DNA of 64,000 nt, from positions 9,361,001 through 9,425,000 of the forward strand of contig NZ_CP108427.1 in NCBI RefSeq assembly GCF_035982055.1, in the 5' to 3' direction. A program made the position numbers and the translations under genes. The notes beneath the pieces were generated by a model that saw only the letters and a list, made by a program, of their open reading frames with translations, ran no database searches and was not told the DNA's origin. The stretch is from Streptomyces sp. NBC_01288 (GTDB lineage Bacteria; Actinomycetota; Actinomycetes; Streptomycetales; Streptomycetaceae). Of the stretch, positions 50,532 through 58,685 are shown one piece after another; within the stretch, counting starts at the first letter, position 1, and each line of letters opens with the position of its first letter.

Positions 50532-51464
50532 ATGTCAAGCAGTTCCGCAGATCAGACCCTGGCTGTCCGGGTCGTCGACAGCATGGAGCGGATGAGCGGG
50601 AGGCATCCCGGATACCGCCGGTCCAGTGCCCGGGGGGCCGGTTTCCGGGCCACCTTCACTCCCAGTGGGGCCGCGGCCGCGCTGACCACGGCCGCGCATC
50701 TCCAGTCGCGGCCGGTTCCGGCGACCGTACGGTTCTCGAACTCCGAGGGGGATCCGCACACGCCCGACACCGCCCCGGTGACCCGGGGCATGGCCGTCCG
50801 CTTCCACCTGCACGACGGCGGTGACACCGACCTCGTCGCCCTCAGCGTCCCCCGGTTCGTCGCCTCGACGCCCAGGGAGTTCCTGGAGCTGACCGAGGCC
50901 CTGCGCCGCGACCCCGTGACCCGACAGCCCGACCTGGCCCGGGTGCACGCGTTCGTCGGCGCTCATTCGCACCTGGCGGAAGCCGTGGCGCAGCAGCCGC
51001 CCGTACCCGTCAGCTATGCCTCCGCCGCCTACTGGACCATCCACGCCTTCATCTGGGTCGACGCGGACGGCGCGAGGCGGCCCGTGCGGTACCGCTGGGA
51101 ACCGGAGGCCGGACGCGCCGAACTCACCGCCGCGGACGCGGCCACCCGAACCGCCCACTACCTCACCGACGAACTGCACCAGCGCCTGGAACACGCACCG
51201 GTGGCGTTCGACCTGCGGATCCAGCTCGCCGAACCCGACGACCCCACCCACGACCCCAGCACCGTCTGGCCCGAGCACCGCAAGGAGTTCACCGCCGGGC
51301 GGCTGGAGATCACCGCACCCGCCGACGACCAGGACCCCGGGAACACGCAGGCGTTCAACCCCACCCGCGTCACCAGCGGCATCCAGCTCTCCGACGACCC
51401 CGTCCTCGCCTTCCGGGCCCACGCCTACGCCGAGTCCCACCTCCGGCGCAGCCACAACCAGTAG
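50532..51464 (+). CDS. Catalase-related (SrpA-like) peroxidase-family protein
   Basis: A 310-residue member of the short catalase family (about 300-340 residues). PATVRFSNSEGDPHTPDTAP and GMAVRFHL correspond to the conserved catalase heme-pocket region, and the proximal-type C-terminal RVTSGIQLSDDPVLAFRAHAY is present. The normal distal His region in front of RFSNS is reduced, with the N-terminus lacking the long clade-3 arm, so the protein is likely a peroxidase or organic-hydroperoxide enzyme rather than a full catalase. ATG 50532 with AAGGA upstream. It is behind an ECF-type promoter shared with the other genes of the region. Confidence 0.82.
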   Translation: MSSSSADQTLAVRVVDSMERMSGRHPGYRRSSARGAGFRATFTPSGAAAALTTAAHLQSRPVPATVRFSNSEGDPHTPDTAPVTRGMAVRFHLHDGGDTDLVALSVPRFVASTPREFLELTEALRRDPVTRQPDLARVHAFVGAHSHLAEAVAQQPPVPVSYASAAYWTIHAFIWVDADGARRPVRYRWEPEAGRAELTAADAATRTAHYLTDELHQRLEHAPVAFDLRIQLAEPDDPTHDPSTVWPEHRKEFTAGRLEITAPADDQDPGNTQAFNPTRVTSGIQLSDDPVLAFRAHAYAESHLRRSHNQ

Positions 51465-51481
51465 GGCACCGCCCCCAACGG

Positions 51482-51509
51482 TGAACCTCCTTGGTGCGCC
51501 GGCCGTTTG
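51482..51509 (+). promoter_or_regulatory. ECF-type promoter of the GDSL lipase gene
   Basis: TGAACC (51482-51487), 16-base spacer, CGTTTG (51504-51509); ATG at 51592. The -10 is weaker than in the other members. Confidence 0.45.
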
Positions 51510-51591
51510 ACGTCACGCCAGCACAACGCCCGCGCACCTGGAGCCTGTTGGCCGAGCGACTCGACGAGCGCTCCGGGGGCCCGACGAATGG

Positions 51592-52515
51592 ATGGACTTG
51601 AACAGCGAACAGACCAAGGGAACTCCGGGCCGGCGAGGCCTGTTCCGAGGCGCCACGGTGGCGTGTTGCGCGATGGCCCTCTCCGCCGCGGGAGCGACAG
51701 CGGCGAGCGCCGCCTCGATACCCACCGCGCGCACCACCGTCAGCTACGTCGCGCTGGGCGACTCCTACGCCTCCGGCCCCGGCATCCCGACCCAGGTCGA
51801 CGCCACATGCGCCCGGTCCGACCAGAACTACCCGTCCCTCCTCGCGGCAGCGAGGAACTGGCAGTTGACCGACGTCAGTTGCTCGGGCGCGACCACAACC
51901 GCCCTGGCCGGACCCCAGGGTTCGCGACCGCCGCAGCTGGACGCACTCGGCGCGGACACGGACGTGGTCACCCTGACCATCGGCGGCAACGACCTCGGCT
52001 TCTCCGGCAACCTGGCCACCTGCGCCGGACTGACGTCGAAGGACCCGACGGGCAACCCGTGCCGGACCTTCTTCACGAGCGACGGCACCGACCGGCTGGC
52101 CCAGCGCGTCGACGACATCGCCCCCAAGATCGCCGCCGCGCTGGACGCCGTACGGCAGCGGGCTCCGCACGCCAAGGTCCTGGTGGTCGGCTATCCCGAC
52201 CTGTTCCCGGACGACGGGGTCGGCTGCACCAGCTCCGCCGTACCGCTCGCCGCCGGTGACTTCGCCTATCTGCGCGACACCGAGAAGAAGCTCAACGCGA
52301 TGATCGCGGACCAGGCGGCGGCGAACGGCGCGCGCTACGTCGACACCTACACCCCGACGGTCGGACACGACATGTGCGAGCCGGCCGGCGAGCGCTGGAT
52401 CGAACCCCTGGTCGCCCCGGCTCCGACCGCGCCCGCCCACCCCAACGCCCAGGGCCAGCAGGCCATGGCCGCCACGGTGGAACGCGCCCTCCGCTGCGCC
52501 GCGCACCGCCGATGA
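51592..52515 (+). CDS. Secreted SGNH/GDSL-type lipase/esterase
   Basis: A 307-residue exported hydrolase. A twin-arginine-like start (GRRGLFRGATVACCAMALS) and Ala-rich signal precede cleavage near residue 42. The SGNH blocks are visible: Ser in ALGDSYASGPG (about 57), Gly in SCSGATTTAL, Asn in IGGNDLGFSG (about 128) and Asp-x-x-His in APAHPNAQGQ (His about 284). Six cysteines suggest three disulfides as in the Streptomyces lipase SCO1725-like enzymes. It acts on lipid esters outside the cell. It has an ECF-type promoter upstream. Confidence 0.88.
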   Translation: MDLNSEQTKGTPGRRGLFRGATVACCAMALSAAGATAASAASIPTARTTVSYVALGDSYASGPGIPTQVDATCARSDQNYPSLLAAARNWQLTDVSCSGATTTALAGPQGSRPPQLDALGADTDVVTLTIGGNDLGFSGNLATCAGLTSKDPTGNPCRTFFTSDGTDRLAQRVDDIAPKIAAALDAVRQRAPHAKVLVVGYPDLFPDDGVGCTSSAVPLAAGDFAYLRDTEKKLNAMIADQAAANGARYVDTYTPTVGHDMCEPAGERWIEPLVAPAPTAPAHPNAQGQQAMAATVERALRCAAHRR

Positions 52516-52609
52516 CCTGAGCCGACGACCTGAGGGGAACGGGGGCACCGGCTCGATTTCCGAGGCTTTCCCCATCATGGTGCCGCAGTGGGCTGAAAGG
52601 CTTTGTCGG

Positions 52610-52615
52610 GGGTAC
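52610..52615 (+). promoter_or_regulatory. Possible SigB-type -10 element
   Basis: GGGTAC resembles the GGGTAY -10 of SigB-class stress promoters. It lies 53 bases before the micro-gene at 52668. A convincing -35 is not seen. Confidence 0.3.
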
Positions 52616-52667
52616 TCGGCTTTCTGCGGCACCCAGGGGTGCCGCTCCCCGAGGGAAAGAGAAACCC

Positions 52668-52742
52668 GTGTACATAGGTCTCGGTACCGTCGTCGTCATC
52701 ATTGTCATCGTCGCTGTCGTCATGATGCTGCGCCGCGGCTGA
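52668..52742 (+). CDS. 24-residue hydrophobic membrane micro-protein
   Basis: GTG-TAC-ATA... to TGA encodes 24 residues: MYIGLG, then a run of Val/Ile with one Ala (about residues 8-18), then MMLRRG. It is a single membrane helix with a basic C-terminal end. GGGAAAGAG lies 8-15 bases upstream of the GTG. Such tiny hydrophobic proteins are often stress-induced in Streptomyces, as far as I recall. It is too short for ordinary gene prediction. Confidence 0.55.
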   Translation: MYIGLGTVVVIIVIVAVVMMLRRG

Positions 52743-52864
52743 CCCGTGCCCCTCGTGCAGCACGAGCAGCCATAACCACAGCCCGCCCTGGATTCGGCTT
52801 TCCGGATCCCCGGGCGGGCATGGTCACGAGCGGCGCCGGTACGACTTCCGTTTTGTTCGGCCAC

Positions 52865-52870
52865 TAGAAT
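52865..52870 (+). promoter_or_regulatory. Leaderless-type -10 of the third SARP gene
   Basis: TAGAAT ends 7 bases before the GTG at 52878 and no ribosome site is seen, as for a leaderless mRNA. No good -35. Confidence 0.4.
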
Positions 52871-52877
52871 CCGTCAA

Positions 52878-55532
52878 GTGGCAATGGCGTTGGACGGGTA
52901 CGAATTCGGGCTGCTGGGGCCATTGAGCGGTCGGCACGGCGGGCGGGTGCTGGATCTCGGCAGCCCGTTGCAGCGTGCGGTTCTGGTCCGGCTGCTGCTC
53001 GGCGAAGGCCGCCAGTGCGGCCTCGACCACCTCATCGACGCCCTGTGGGAAGAGCCGCCCGGCAACGCGGTGCGCTCGGTGCAGACGTACGTCTACCGCA
53101 TCCGCCTCGCACTGGGCGAGGAGCGATCGCGACTCGAAACCACTCAGGGCGGATACCGACTCGGCATTCCGGAACAGGCCGTTGACGCCCTGCGCTTCGA
53201 GCGGCTGGTCCGCGACGGCGAGGAACTGCGCGCCGCACGGCACATCGCCCCCGCCCTGCGCGCGTTCGACGCCGCGCTCGCGCTGTGGTCGGGGGAGCCG
53301 CTGTCCGGCGTACCCGGCCCCTACGCCCGCCGACATCGCGGACGCTTCGTCGACCTACGGCTCAACGCCCAGGTGGCGCAGCTGAGTTGCGCCGGCGAAC
53401 TGGGCGACCACGCGCGCGTCGCGACCGAACTGATCTCCCTGATCGCCGACCATCCGCTCCGTGAGGACCTGTACGCGCTGCGCATGCGCGCGCTGTACCG
53501 CGCCGGGCGGACGGCGGAGGCCCTGGCGGTCTACGCCTCGGCCCGCGAGACCCTGGTGGCCGAACTGGGCATGGATCCGGGGCCGGAGCTGCGTGAGGTG
53601 CAGACCCGTATCCTCAGCGGCACCGAGCCCGACGTCATCGAACCGCTTCCCGAGGAGCAACTCGTCGGCGCAGCGCCGTCGTTCGGTGCCACTGCCCCCA
53701 CCGGTCCTACGGCCCCTACGGCATCGACCGATGCCACAGCCTCCGCCGCCCCCGAAGCGGAGCCGTCGGCGACCGCGCGGATCGAGGAGGCCCCGGCCCG
53801 CGTCCGCCCGCAGCAACTCCCCCCGGCACCCGGCGACTTCGTCGGTCGGGAGCGGTTGCTGGAGAGGCTCAGGCTCGCCTTGCGGCCCAGCGGGGAAGCC
53901 GTCGCGCTGGCGGTGCTCAGCGGGATCGGCGGCGTGGGGAAGACCGCCCTCGCGTTGCGCGTCGCCCACGGCATCCGCGGCGACTATCCGGACGGGCAGC
54001 TCTATGTGGACCTCCGGGGCGACGGCGGCCAACCCGCCGACCCCGCGGACGTGTTGGTCGACTTCCTCCTCGCACTCGGCGTGCCCGCCGCCGGGATCCC
54101 CGCGACGCCCACCGCGCGTGCCGGCGCCTATCGCACCCTGACCGCCGACCGTCGGATCCTGGTGCTGCTGGACAACGCGTCCGACACCGCCCAGGTGACC
54201 CCGCTGCTTCCCGGCACACCGGGCAACGCCGCGCTGATCACGACCCGGCACCGGTCGCTCGTACCGCCGGGCGCGACGCGTTTCGAGGTACCGGTGCCCG
54301 ATCAGCGGGAGGCGGTGGCCATGCTGGGCCGGTTCACCGGCGATGCCGAGATCGCCGCCGCACCGGAACTCGCGCTGGAACTGGTGCACGCCTGCGGGCA
54401 GTTGCCGTTGGCGCTGCGCATCATCGGTGCCCGTACGGCGGCTCGTCCCGGACGCGGGCTCGGCGCGCAGCTGCAACGCCTGCGCGCCGAGGAACGCCGG
54501 CTCGACGAGCTGCGGGCCGGAGACCTGTCGGTGGAGGCCACCTTCCAGGTCGGCTACCGGGCACTCGCCCCCGACCGGGCCCGGGCGATGCGCCTGTGCG
54601 CGCTGCTCGACGCCGCCGACTTCCCGGTCGCCGTCGCGGCGGTCCTGCTCGACCGGCCGGAACACGAGACCGAGGAGCAACTGGAGCACCTGGTGGAGGC
54701 CGGGCTGCTCGAACCGCATTCGGCCGACCGCTACCGATTCCACGATCTGGTACGGGCGTTCGCCGCCCGGCGCGCCGATCGCGAGGACCCCGTCGCTGAC
54801 CGCGAGGCGGCGCTGGTGCGGCTGACGATGTTCCTCCACGCCACCCTGCTCCAGGCCATGAGCGCGACCGAGCGGGCCGGTTCGCTCAGCATCCATCTCT
54901 TCTCGGTGCCGCTGCCCGGGCTGCGGTTCGCCGACGCAGAGGCGGCGCACACCTGGCTGCTGGCCGAACACGCGCTGCTGGTCTCGGTGTTCGCCCGGGT
55001 GCTGCGCGACATCCCCGACGCCTCGACGATCGTCGTCGCCGCGCTGTCGGTGATCGCGTCGAGCGGGCTCTTCGCCGGGCCCGCGCATCAGCGGGAGTTG
55101 GAGCACATCACGGACCAGGCGGTCGCGACGGCCGAACGGTGCGACGACCCGGCGCTGAAGGCGCAGATCCGGCACGTTCGGGCCTGGCTCGCCTTCATCC
55201 GCGGTGATCTCACAGCGGCGGAGACCGATCTGCGCGAGGCGATCCGACGGCTGCGCGACGGCGCCGACCCGCTGACGTTGTTCATGGCGGCCCGGCTGCT
55301 GTCGGTCGTCCTGGTGGACCGGGGGCGGATCTCGGAGGCCTTCACGTATTTCGCCGAGTCGGAGACGGTCGCCGGCGCGGAGGACGATCCGAACAGCCCC
55401 GCCTACTTCCTCCAGGAGGTGGCCCGCCTGTTCACCGCACTGAGCTCGGACCGGGCCGAGGTGAACATCGCCGCCGCCCGGCATGTGTACGAGGTGAGCG
55501 ACCGCCTGCGGCGGGAAGCGGCGAAGCGCTGA
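52878..55532 (+). CDS. AfsR/SARP-family regulator with NB-ARC region (third copy)
   Basis: An 884-residue regulator. Winged helix (about residues 8-95) with LGSPLQRAVLVRLLLGEGRQ, activation domain (about 100-245), Ala/Thr/Pro linker (about 265-300), NB-ARC with P-loop GIGGVGKTA (near 349), VLLDNASDTAQV and ITTRHRSLVPPG, and a shorter TPR-like tail. It is closer to the DnrI/AfsR form used in antibiotic control than the two long paralogs. No biosynthetic cluster is adjacent in this window. The LLM oxidoreductase gene follows on the same strand. Confidence 0.86.
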   Translation: MAMALDGYEFGLLGPLSGRHGGRVLDLGSPLQRAVLVRLLLGEGRQCGLDHLIDALWEEPPGNAVRSVQTYVYRIRLALGEERSRLETTQGGYRLGIPEQAVDALRFERLVRDGEELRAARHIAPALRAFDAALALWSGEPLSGVPGPYARRHRGRFVDLRLNAQVAQLSCAGELGDHARVATELISLIADHPLREDLYALRMRALYRAGRTAEALAVYASARETLVAELGMDPGPELREVQTRILSGTEPDVIEPLPEEQLVGAAPSFGATAPTGPTAPTASTDATASAAPEAEPSATARIEEAPARVRPQQLPPAPGDFVGRERLLERLRLALRPSGEAVALAVLSGIGGVGKTALALRVAHGIRGDYPDGQLYVDLRGDGGQPADPADVLVDFLLALGVPAAGIPATPTARAGAYRTLTADRRILVLLDNASDTAQVTPLLPGTPGNAALITTRHRSLVPPGATRFEVPVPDQREAVAMLGRFTGDAEIAAAPELALELVHACGQLPLALRIIGARTAARPGRGLGAQLQRLRAEERRLDELRAGDLSVEATFQVGYRALAPDRARAMRLCALLDAADFPVAVAAVLLDRPEHETEEQLEHLVEAGLLEPHSADRYRFHDLVRAFAARRADREDPVADREAALVRLTMFLHATLLQAMSATERAGSLSIHLFSVPLPGLRFADAEAAHTWLLAEHALLVSVFARVLRDIPDASTIVVAALSVIASSGLFAGPAHQRELEHITDQAVATAERCDDPALKAQIRHVRAWLAFIRGDLTAAETDLREAIRRLRDGADPLTLFMAARLLSVVLVDRGRISEAFTYFAESETVAGAEDDPNSPAYFLQEVARLFTALSSDRAEVNIAAARHVYEVSDRLRREAAKR

Positions 55533-55646
55533 GGCTGTCCGCCCGCCGAACCGGTCCCGCGTTCACGCGCCGTTGATCGAGCGTCGATCCGTGTCCCGCA
55601 CGGTGAGCCGAGAACGACCGCAGAACTCCTCGAACAGGTGACAGAC

Positions 55647-56564
55647 ATGCTCAAAATCGGCCTGGGCTCCCCCCAGTACGGGTCGTTCACCGACCCCGCC
55701 ACGATCTCCGGGTTCGCCTCCGCTGTCGAAGCGATCGGCTACGACAGCCTCTGGGTGGGCGACCGGGCCCTGGTGCCGACACAGCCCCGCGACCCCTACC
55801 CCGGCGGCGGTCCCGTACCGGAGGAGTACCGCACCTTCCTGGACCCCATCGCCACCCTGTCCTTCCTGGCGCACGCCACCCGACGGCTGCGCCTGGGCAC
55901 CAGCACGCTGAACGCGCCCTTCTACTCCCCGCTCCTGCTGGCCCGTTCACTGACATCCGTCGACATCCTCAGCGGGGGACGGCTCGACATCGGGTTCGGG
56001 CTCGGCTGGTCGTCCGACGAGTACGAGGCCATCGGCGTCCCGTGGCGGGGACGCGGGGCCCGCCTGGAAGAGATCCTGGACGTCCTGGATCACGTCTGGT
56101 CCGGTGCGTCGGCCGAGCACAAGGGCACCCTGTGGACGATCCCGAGCGCGCACATCGGGACGCTCCCCGTACAGCGCCCCCGGCCGCCGGTCCTCCTGGG
56201 CGGCTTCACCCCGGCCACGCTGGAACGCATCGGCCGGCGCGCGGACGGCTGGGCCGGCGTGGCACTCCCGGTGCCCCAACTCGCCTACGTCATCAGCCAG
56301 ATCCGCCAGATCGCGGAGGCCAACGGCCGTGACCCCGACGCCCTGCGCACCGTGGTCCGGGTGAACCCCGTGGTGACCGCCGAGGCTGCACCGAGCGACG
56401 CCGTCCCGCACCGCGGAACGGTCGTACAGGTCTCGGACTACCTGCTCGCGGCCCATGCCGCCGGGGCCGACGAGGTGCTCATCGACCTCCAGCAGACCGC
56501 GCGGAACGCGGACGAGCTGACGGACCTGGCACACCGTTTTCACGACCAGCTGAGCAAGGGCTAG
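55647..56564 (+). CDS. LLM-class F420-dependent oxidoreductase
   Basis: A 305-residue luciferase-like TIM-barrel protein. SVDILSGGRLDIGFGLGWSSDEYEAIGVPW is the conserved block that marks the family, and the glycine-rich LLGGFTPATLERIGRRADGW follows. The form is of the F420-dependent type, with cofactor F420 or FMN; the substrate is unknown. ATG 55647 was chosen because AGGTGA lies five bases upstream; GTG 55638 is possible. It is followed by the hemerythrin gene. Confidence 0.88.
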   Translation: MLKIGLGSPQYGSFTDPATISGFASAVEAIGYDSLWVGDRALVPTQPRDPYPGGGPVPEEYRTFLDPIATLSFLAHATRRLRLGTSTLNAPFYSPLLLARSLTSVDILSGGRLDIGFGLGWSSDEYEAIGVPWRGRGARLEEILDVLDHVWSGASAEHKGTLWTIPSAHIGTLPVQRPRPPVLLGGFTPATLERIGRRADGWAGVALPVPQLAYVISQIRQIAEANGRDPDALRTVVRVNPVVTAEAAPSDAVPHRGTVVQVSDYLLAAHAAGADEVLIDLQQTARNADELTDLAHRFHDQLSKG

Positions 56565-56572
56565 GGAGCACC

Positions 56573-57232
56573 GTGTCTGACGTAGTCATCTCGAAGCCGG
56601 ATGTCCACGACATGGTGGTGGTGCATCGCACCTTCCGCCAATCCTGCGCGGAACTGCCGGAGTTGGTGCGCGGACTGCGGCCCGGCGACACCGCGCGGGC
56701 CCAACTGGTCGTAGACGCTGTGCGGTTCATGCTGATGGGTCTGGAAGCCCACCACGTCAGCGAGGACGAATTCCTCTGGCCCCGGCTCGCGGAACGGACG
56801 ACACCGCACGCCGAGGCGATCACGCGCATGGAGGAACAGCACCACCGGCTCGAAGATCTGGTCACGCGGGTGAGGGGGGAGCTGGACACGCTGGCCGCCG
56901 ATCCCCGGCCGTCCCTCTGTGAACAGGTGGCGGCCCAACTCGCCGAACTGGGCTCGGTGTTGATCGCGCACATGGACGAGGAGGAGAACATCGTCCTCCC
57001 GCTGGCCGCCGAACATCTGACCGTCGCCGAGTGGGAGGAACTCGGCGAGATCAGCCTGGCGAAGCTGGAGAAGAAGCATCTGCTGCGCGCCTTCAGCGCG
57101 TTGATGGCGGTGGCCACTCCCGAAGAGCAGCGGGCGATCCTCACCAAGGCACCACTGCCCGCCCGCGTCCTGTGGCGCCTGACCGGCCGCCGCTCGCACG
57201 CCCGTTGGGAGGCCCGCCTGCACGGGGCGTGA
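56573..57232 (+). CDS. Hemerythrin-domain protein
   Basis: A 219-residue protein with a four-helix hemerythrin/HHE fold. Candidate di-iron ligands are His in VHDMVVVHR (12 and 18), His/Glu in EAHHVSEDEFLWP, His in EEQHHRLED (about 88-89) and His/Glu in AHMDEEENIVLP (about 129-133). It may bind O2, NO or sense iron/oxygen. The C-terminal helix extends beyond the domain. GTG start with GGGAG upstream; 8 bases behind the LLM gene, so probably one operon. Confidence 0.85.
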   Translation: MSDVVISKPDVHDMVVVHRTFRQSCAELPELVRGLRPGDTARAQLVVDAVRFMLMGLEAHHVSEDEFLWPRLAERTTPHAEAITRMEEQHHRLEDLVTRVRGELDTLAADPRPSLCEQVAAQLAELGSVLIAHMDEEENIVLPLAAEHLTVAEWEELGEISLAKLEKKHLLRAFSALMAVATPEEQRAILTKAPLPARVLWRLTGRRSHARWEARLHGA

Positions 57233-57234
57233 GC

Positions 57235-58437
57235 CTACGGCGTGGCGGGGCTCGTGTTGCTGGGCGGGTCCGTCGGTGATGTGTCCGCCGAGCTGTGGTC
57301 GGGGGAGAACCAGGCCAACCCGATCAGCAGCGCCCCGAGGAAGACCAGCACGGCGGCGACCGTGCCTGCCGTCTTCGACCGGCGTACGGCGACGCCGCGG
57401 CCTCCCGTGCGCTGCCGGCGCCGGGTCCGGTGGGCCGGAGCGGTGCTGCCACCGGTGGCGGACGGGAAGGCGTACGTGGTCACCGAGCCAGGGCCGGAGC
57501 CGGAGCCGGGAGCCGCGTTCGTCCGGGGCTTCGCGGCGGGCGCCTCCCAGGCGGTCACGTTCGGCTTCGGCTCGGGGCGCGACGCGGCTGCCGGGAGGGG
57601 CTCGGAACGCCCTCTCCAGGCACCGGAGGCGAACCATTCGGCCACCTGGCGCGCCGTAGGACGGTCCTCGGGGAGCTTGGCCAGGAGTCCGAGTAAATAG
57701 TTCTCGAAGGCGGGCGGGAGGCCGACGCCGAGTTCCCGTGGGGGTACGGGGGGCGTGTCGAGGTGGTGATGCAGGACGGCGATGGCGCTGCCGGCGCGGA
57801 ACGGCGGTTGCCCGGTGAGGAGTTGGTAGAGCACGCAGCCGAGCGAGTAGACGTCGGACGGTGGGCCGGCAGACTGGCCGAGGGCGCGCTCGGGGGCGAT
57901 GTACAGGCTGGTCCCGACGATCTGGCCGGTCGCGGTGAGCGCGCCGCTCGGGTCGTTCATGAAGTGCGCGATGCCGAAGTCGGCGATCTTCACGGACCCG
58001 TCGGCGCCGAGGAGAAGGTTGCCGGGCTTGATGTCCCGGTGCACGATGCCCTGGTCATGCGCCGCGCTGAGCCCCGCGGCCGACTGGGCGGCGATGTGGG
58101 CCACGTGCTCGGCCGGCAGCGATCCCGCCTGGGCGAGCACATGGGAGAGGCTGTCCCCCTCGACCAGCTCCATCACCAGGTACAGCCGGCCCTCCTGCTC
58201 GCCGAAGTCGAGGACGCCGACCACATGGGGGTGGCTGAGCCGGCCCGCGGTCTGGGCCTCCAGACGGAAGCGGGCGGTGGCGGTGGGCTCGGAGTTCTGG
58301 GAGTGCAGGAGCTTGACGGCCACCGGGCGGCCGCCCATCTCGTCGTACGCCTGCCAGACCTCGCCCATCGCGCCGCGTCCGATGGTGGTGTTCAGCCGGT
58401 ACCGGCCCGCTATCAGCACCTGTTGCTTCATCCTCAC
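57235..58437 (-). CDS. PknB-type Ser/Thr protein kinase, membrane-anchored
   Basis: A 400-residue Hanks-type kinase. Gly-rich loop TIGRGAMGEVW, Lys in VAVKLLH (about 42), catalytic loop VHRDIKPGN (about 133-141), DFG (about 153) and APE in IAPERALG are all present. The kinase domain (about residues 10-270) is followed by a low-complexity linker and one membrane helix (GTVAAVLVFLGALLIGLAWF, about 358-377) with a short extracellular tail, without PASTA repeats. Start is GTG 58437 or ATG 58431. It is convergent with the hemerythrin gene. Confidence 0.9.
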   Translation of the reverse strand: MRMKQQVLIAGRYRLNTTIGRGAMGEVWQAYDEMGGRPVAVKLLHSQNSEPTATARFRLEAQTAGRLSHPHVVGVLDFGEQEGRLYLVMELVEGDSLSHVLAQAGSLPAEHVAHIAAQSAAGLSAAHDQGIVHRDIKPGNLLLGADGSVKIADFGIAHFMNDPSGALTATGQIVGTSLYIAPERALGQSAGPPSDVYSLGCVLYQLLTGQPPFRAGSAIAVLHHHLDTPPVPPRELGVGLPPAFENYLLGLLAKLPEDRPTARQVAEWFASGAWRGRSEPLPAAASRPEPKPNVTAWEAPAAKPRTNAAPGSGSGPGSVTTYAFPSATGGSTAPAHRTRRRQRTGGRGVAVRRSKTAGTVAAVLVFLGALLIGLAWFSPDHSSADTSPTDPPSNTSPATP

Positions 58438-58592
58438 GCAGTGGAACGACTCGACTGCTGCACGCCATGTCCCTTTGAGGGAAGGGGTGTTGGTGGGGTG
58501 GCGCAGCTGTCACAGCCTACTGGCGGAGAGACGGTCACCGACCGCGATCCCGCACATGCCTCGCTACGGCGGGCGGGCCGGAGGCGCGCTGG

Positions 58593-58598
58593 TAAAAT
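58593..58598 (+). promoter_or_regulatory. Probable -10 of the helicase promoter
   Basis: TAAAAT is a clear AT-rich -10 hexamer in a GC-rich region. The transcript would begin near 58605 and give a leader of about 80 bases with the hairpin at 58617-58652. A -35 is not evident. Confidence 0.45.
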
Positions 58599-58616
58599 GG
58601 GGGCACGCTTCGACGC

Positions 58617-58652
58617 CGCCGGGGCCCGTACCGAGGGGTACGGGCCCCGGCG
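58617..58652 (+). promoter_or_regulatory. 16-bp perfect leader hairpin of the helicase mRNA
   Basis: 58617-58632 pairs without mismatch with 58637-58652 around a GAGG loop. The stem is very stable and lies between the promoter and the GAGGAAGG ribosome site. No U-tract follows, so it is more likely a stability, processing or autoregulatory element than a terminator. Confidence 0.65.
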
Positions 58653-58685
58653 CCGTTGCGGGCACAGGACTGAGGAAGGTTCCCC

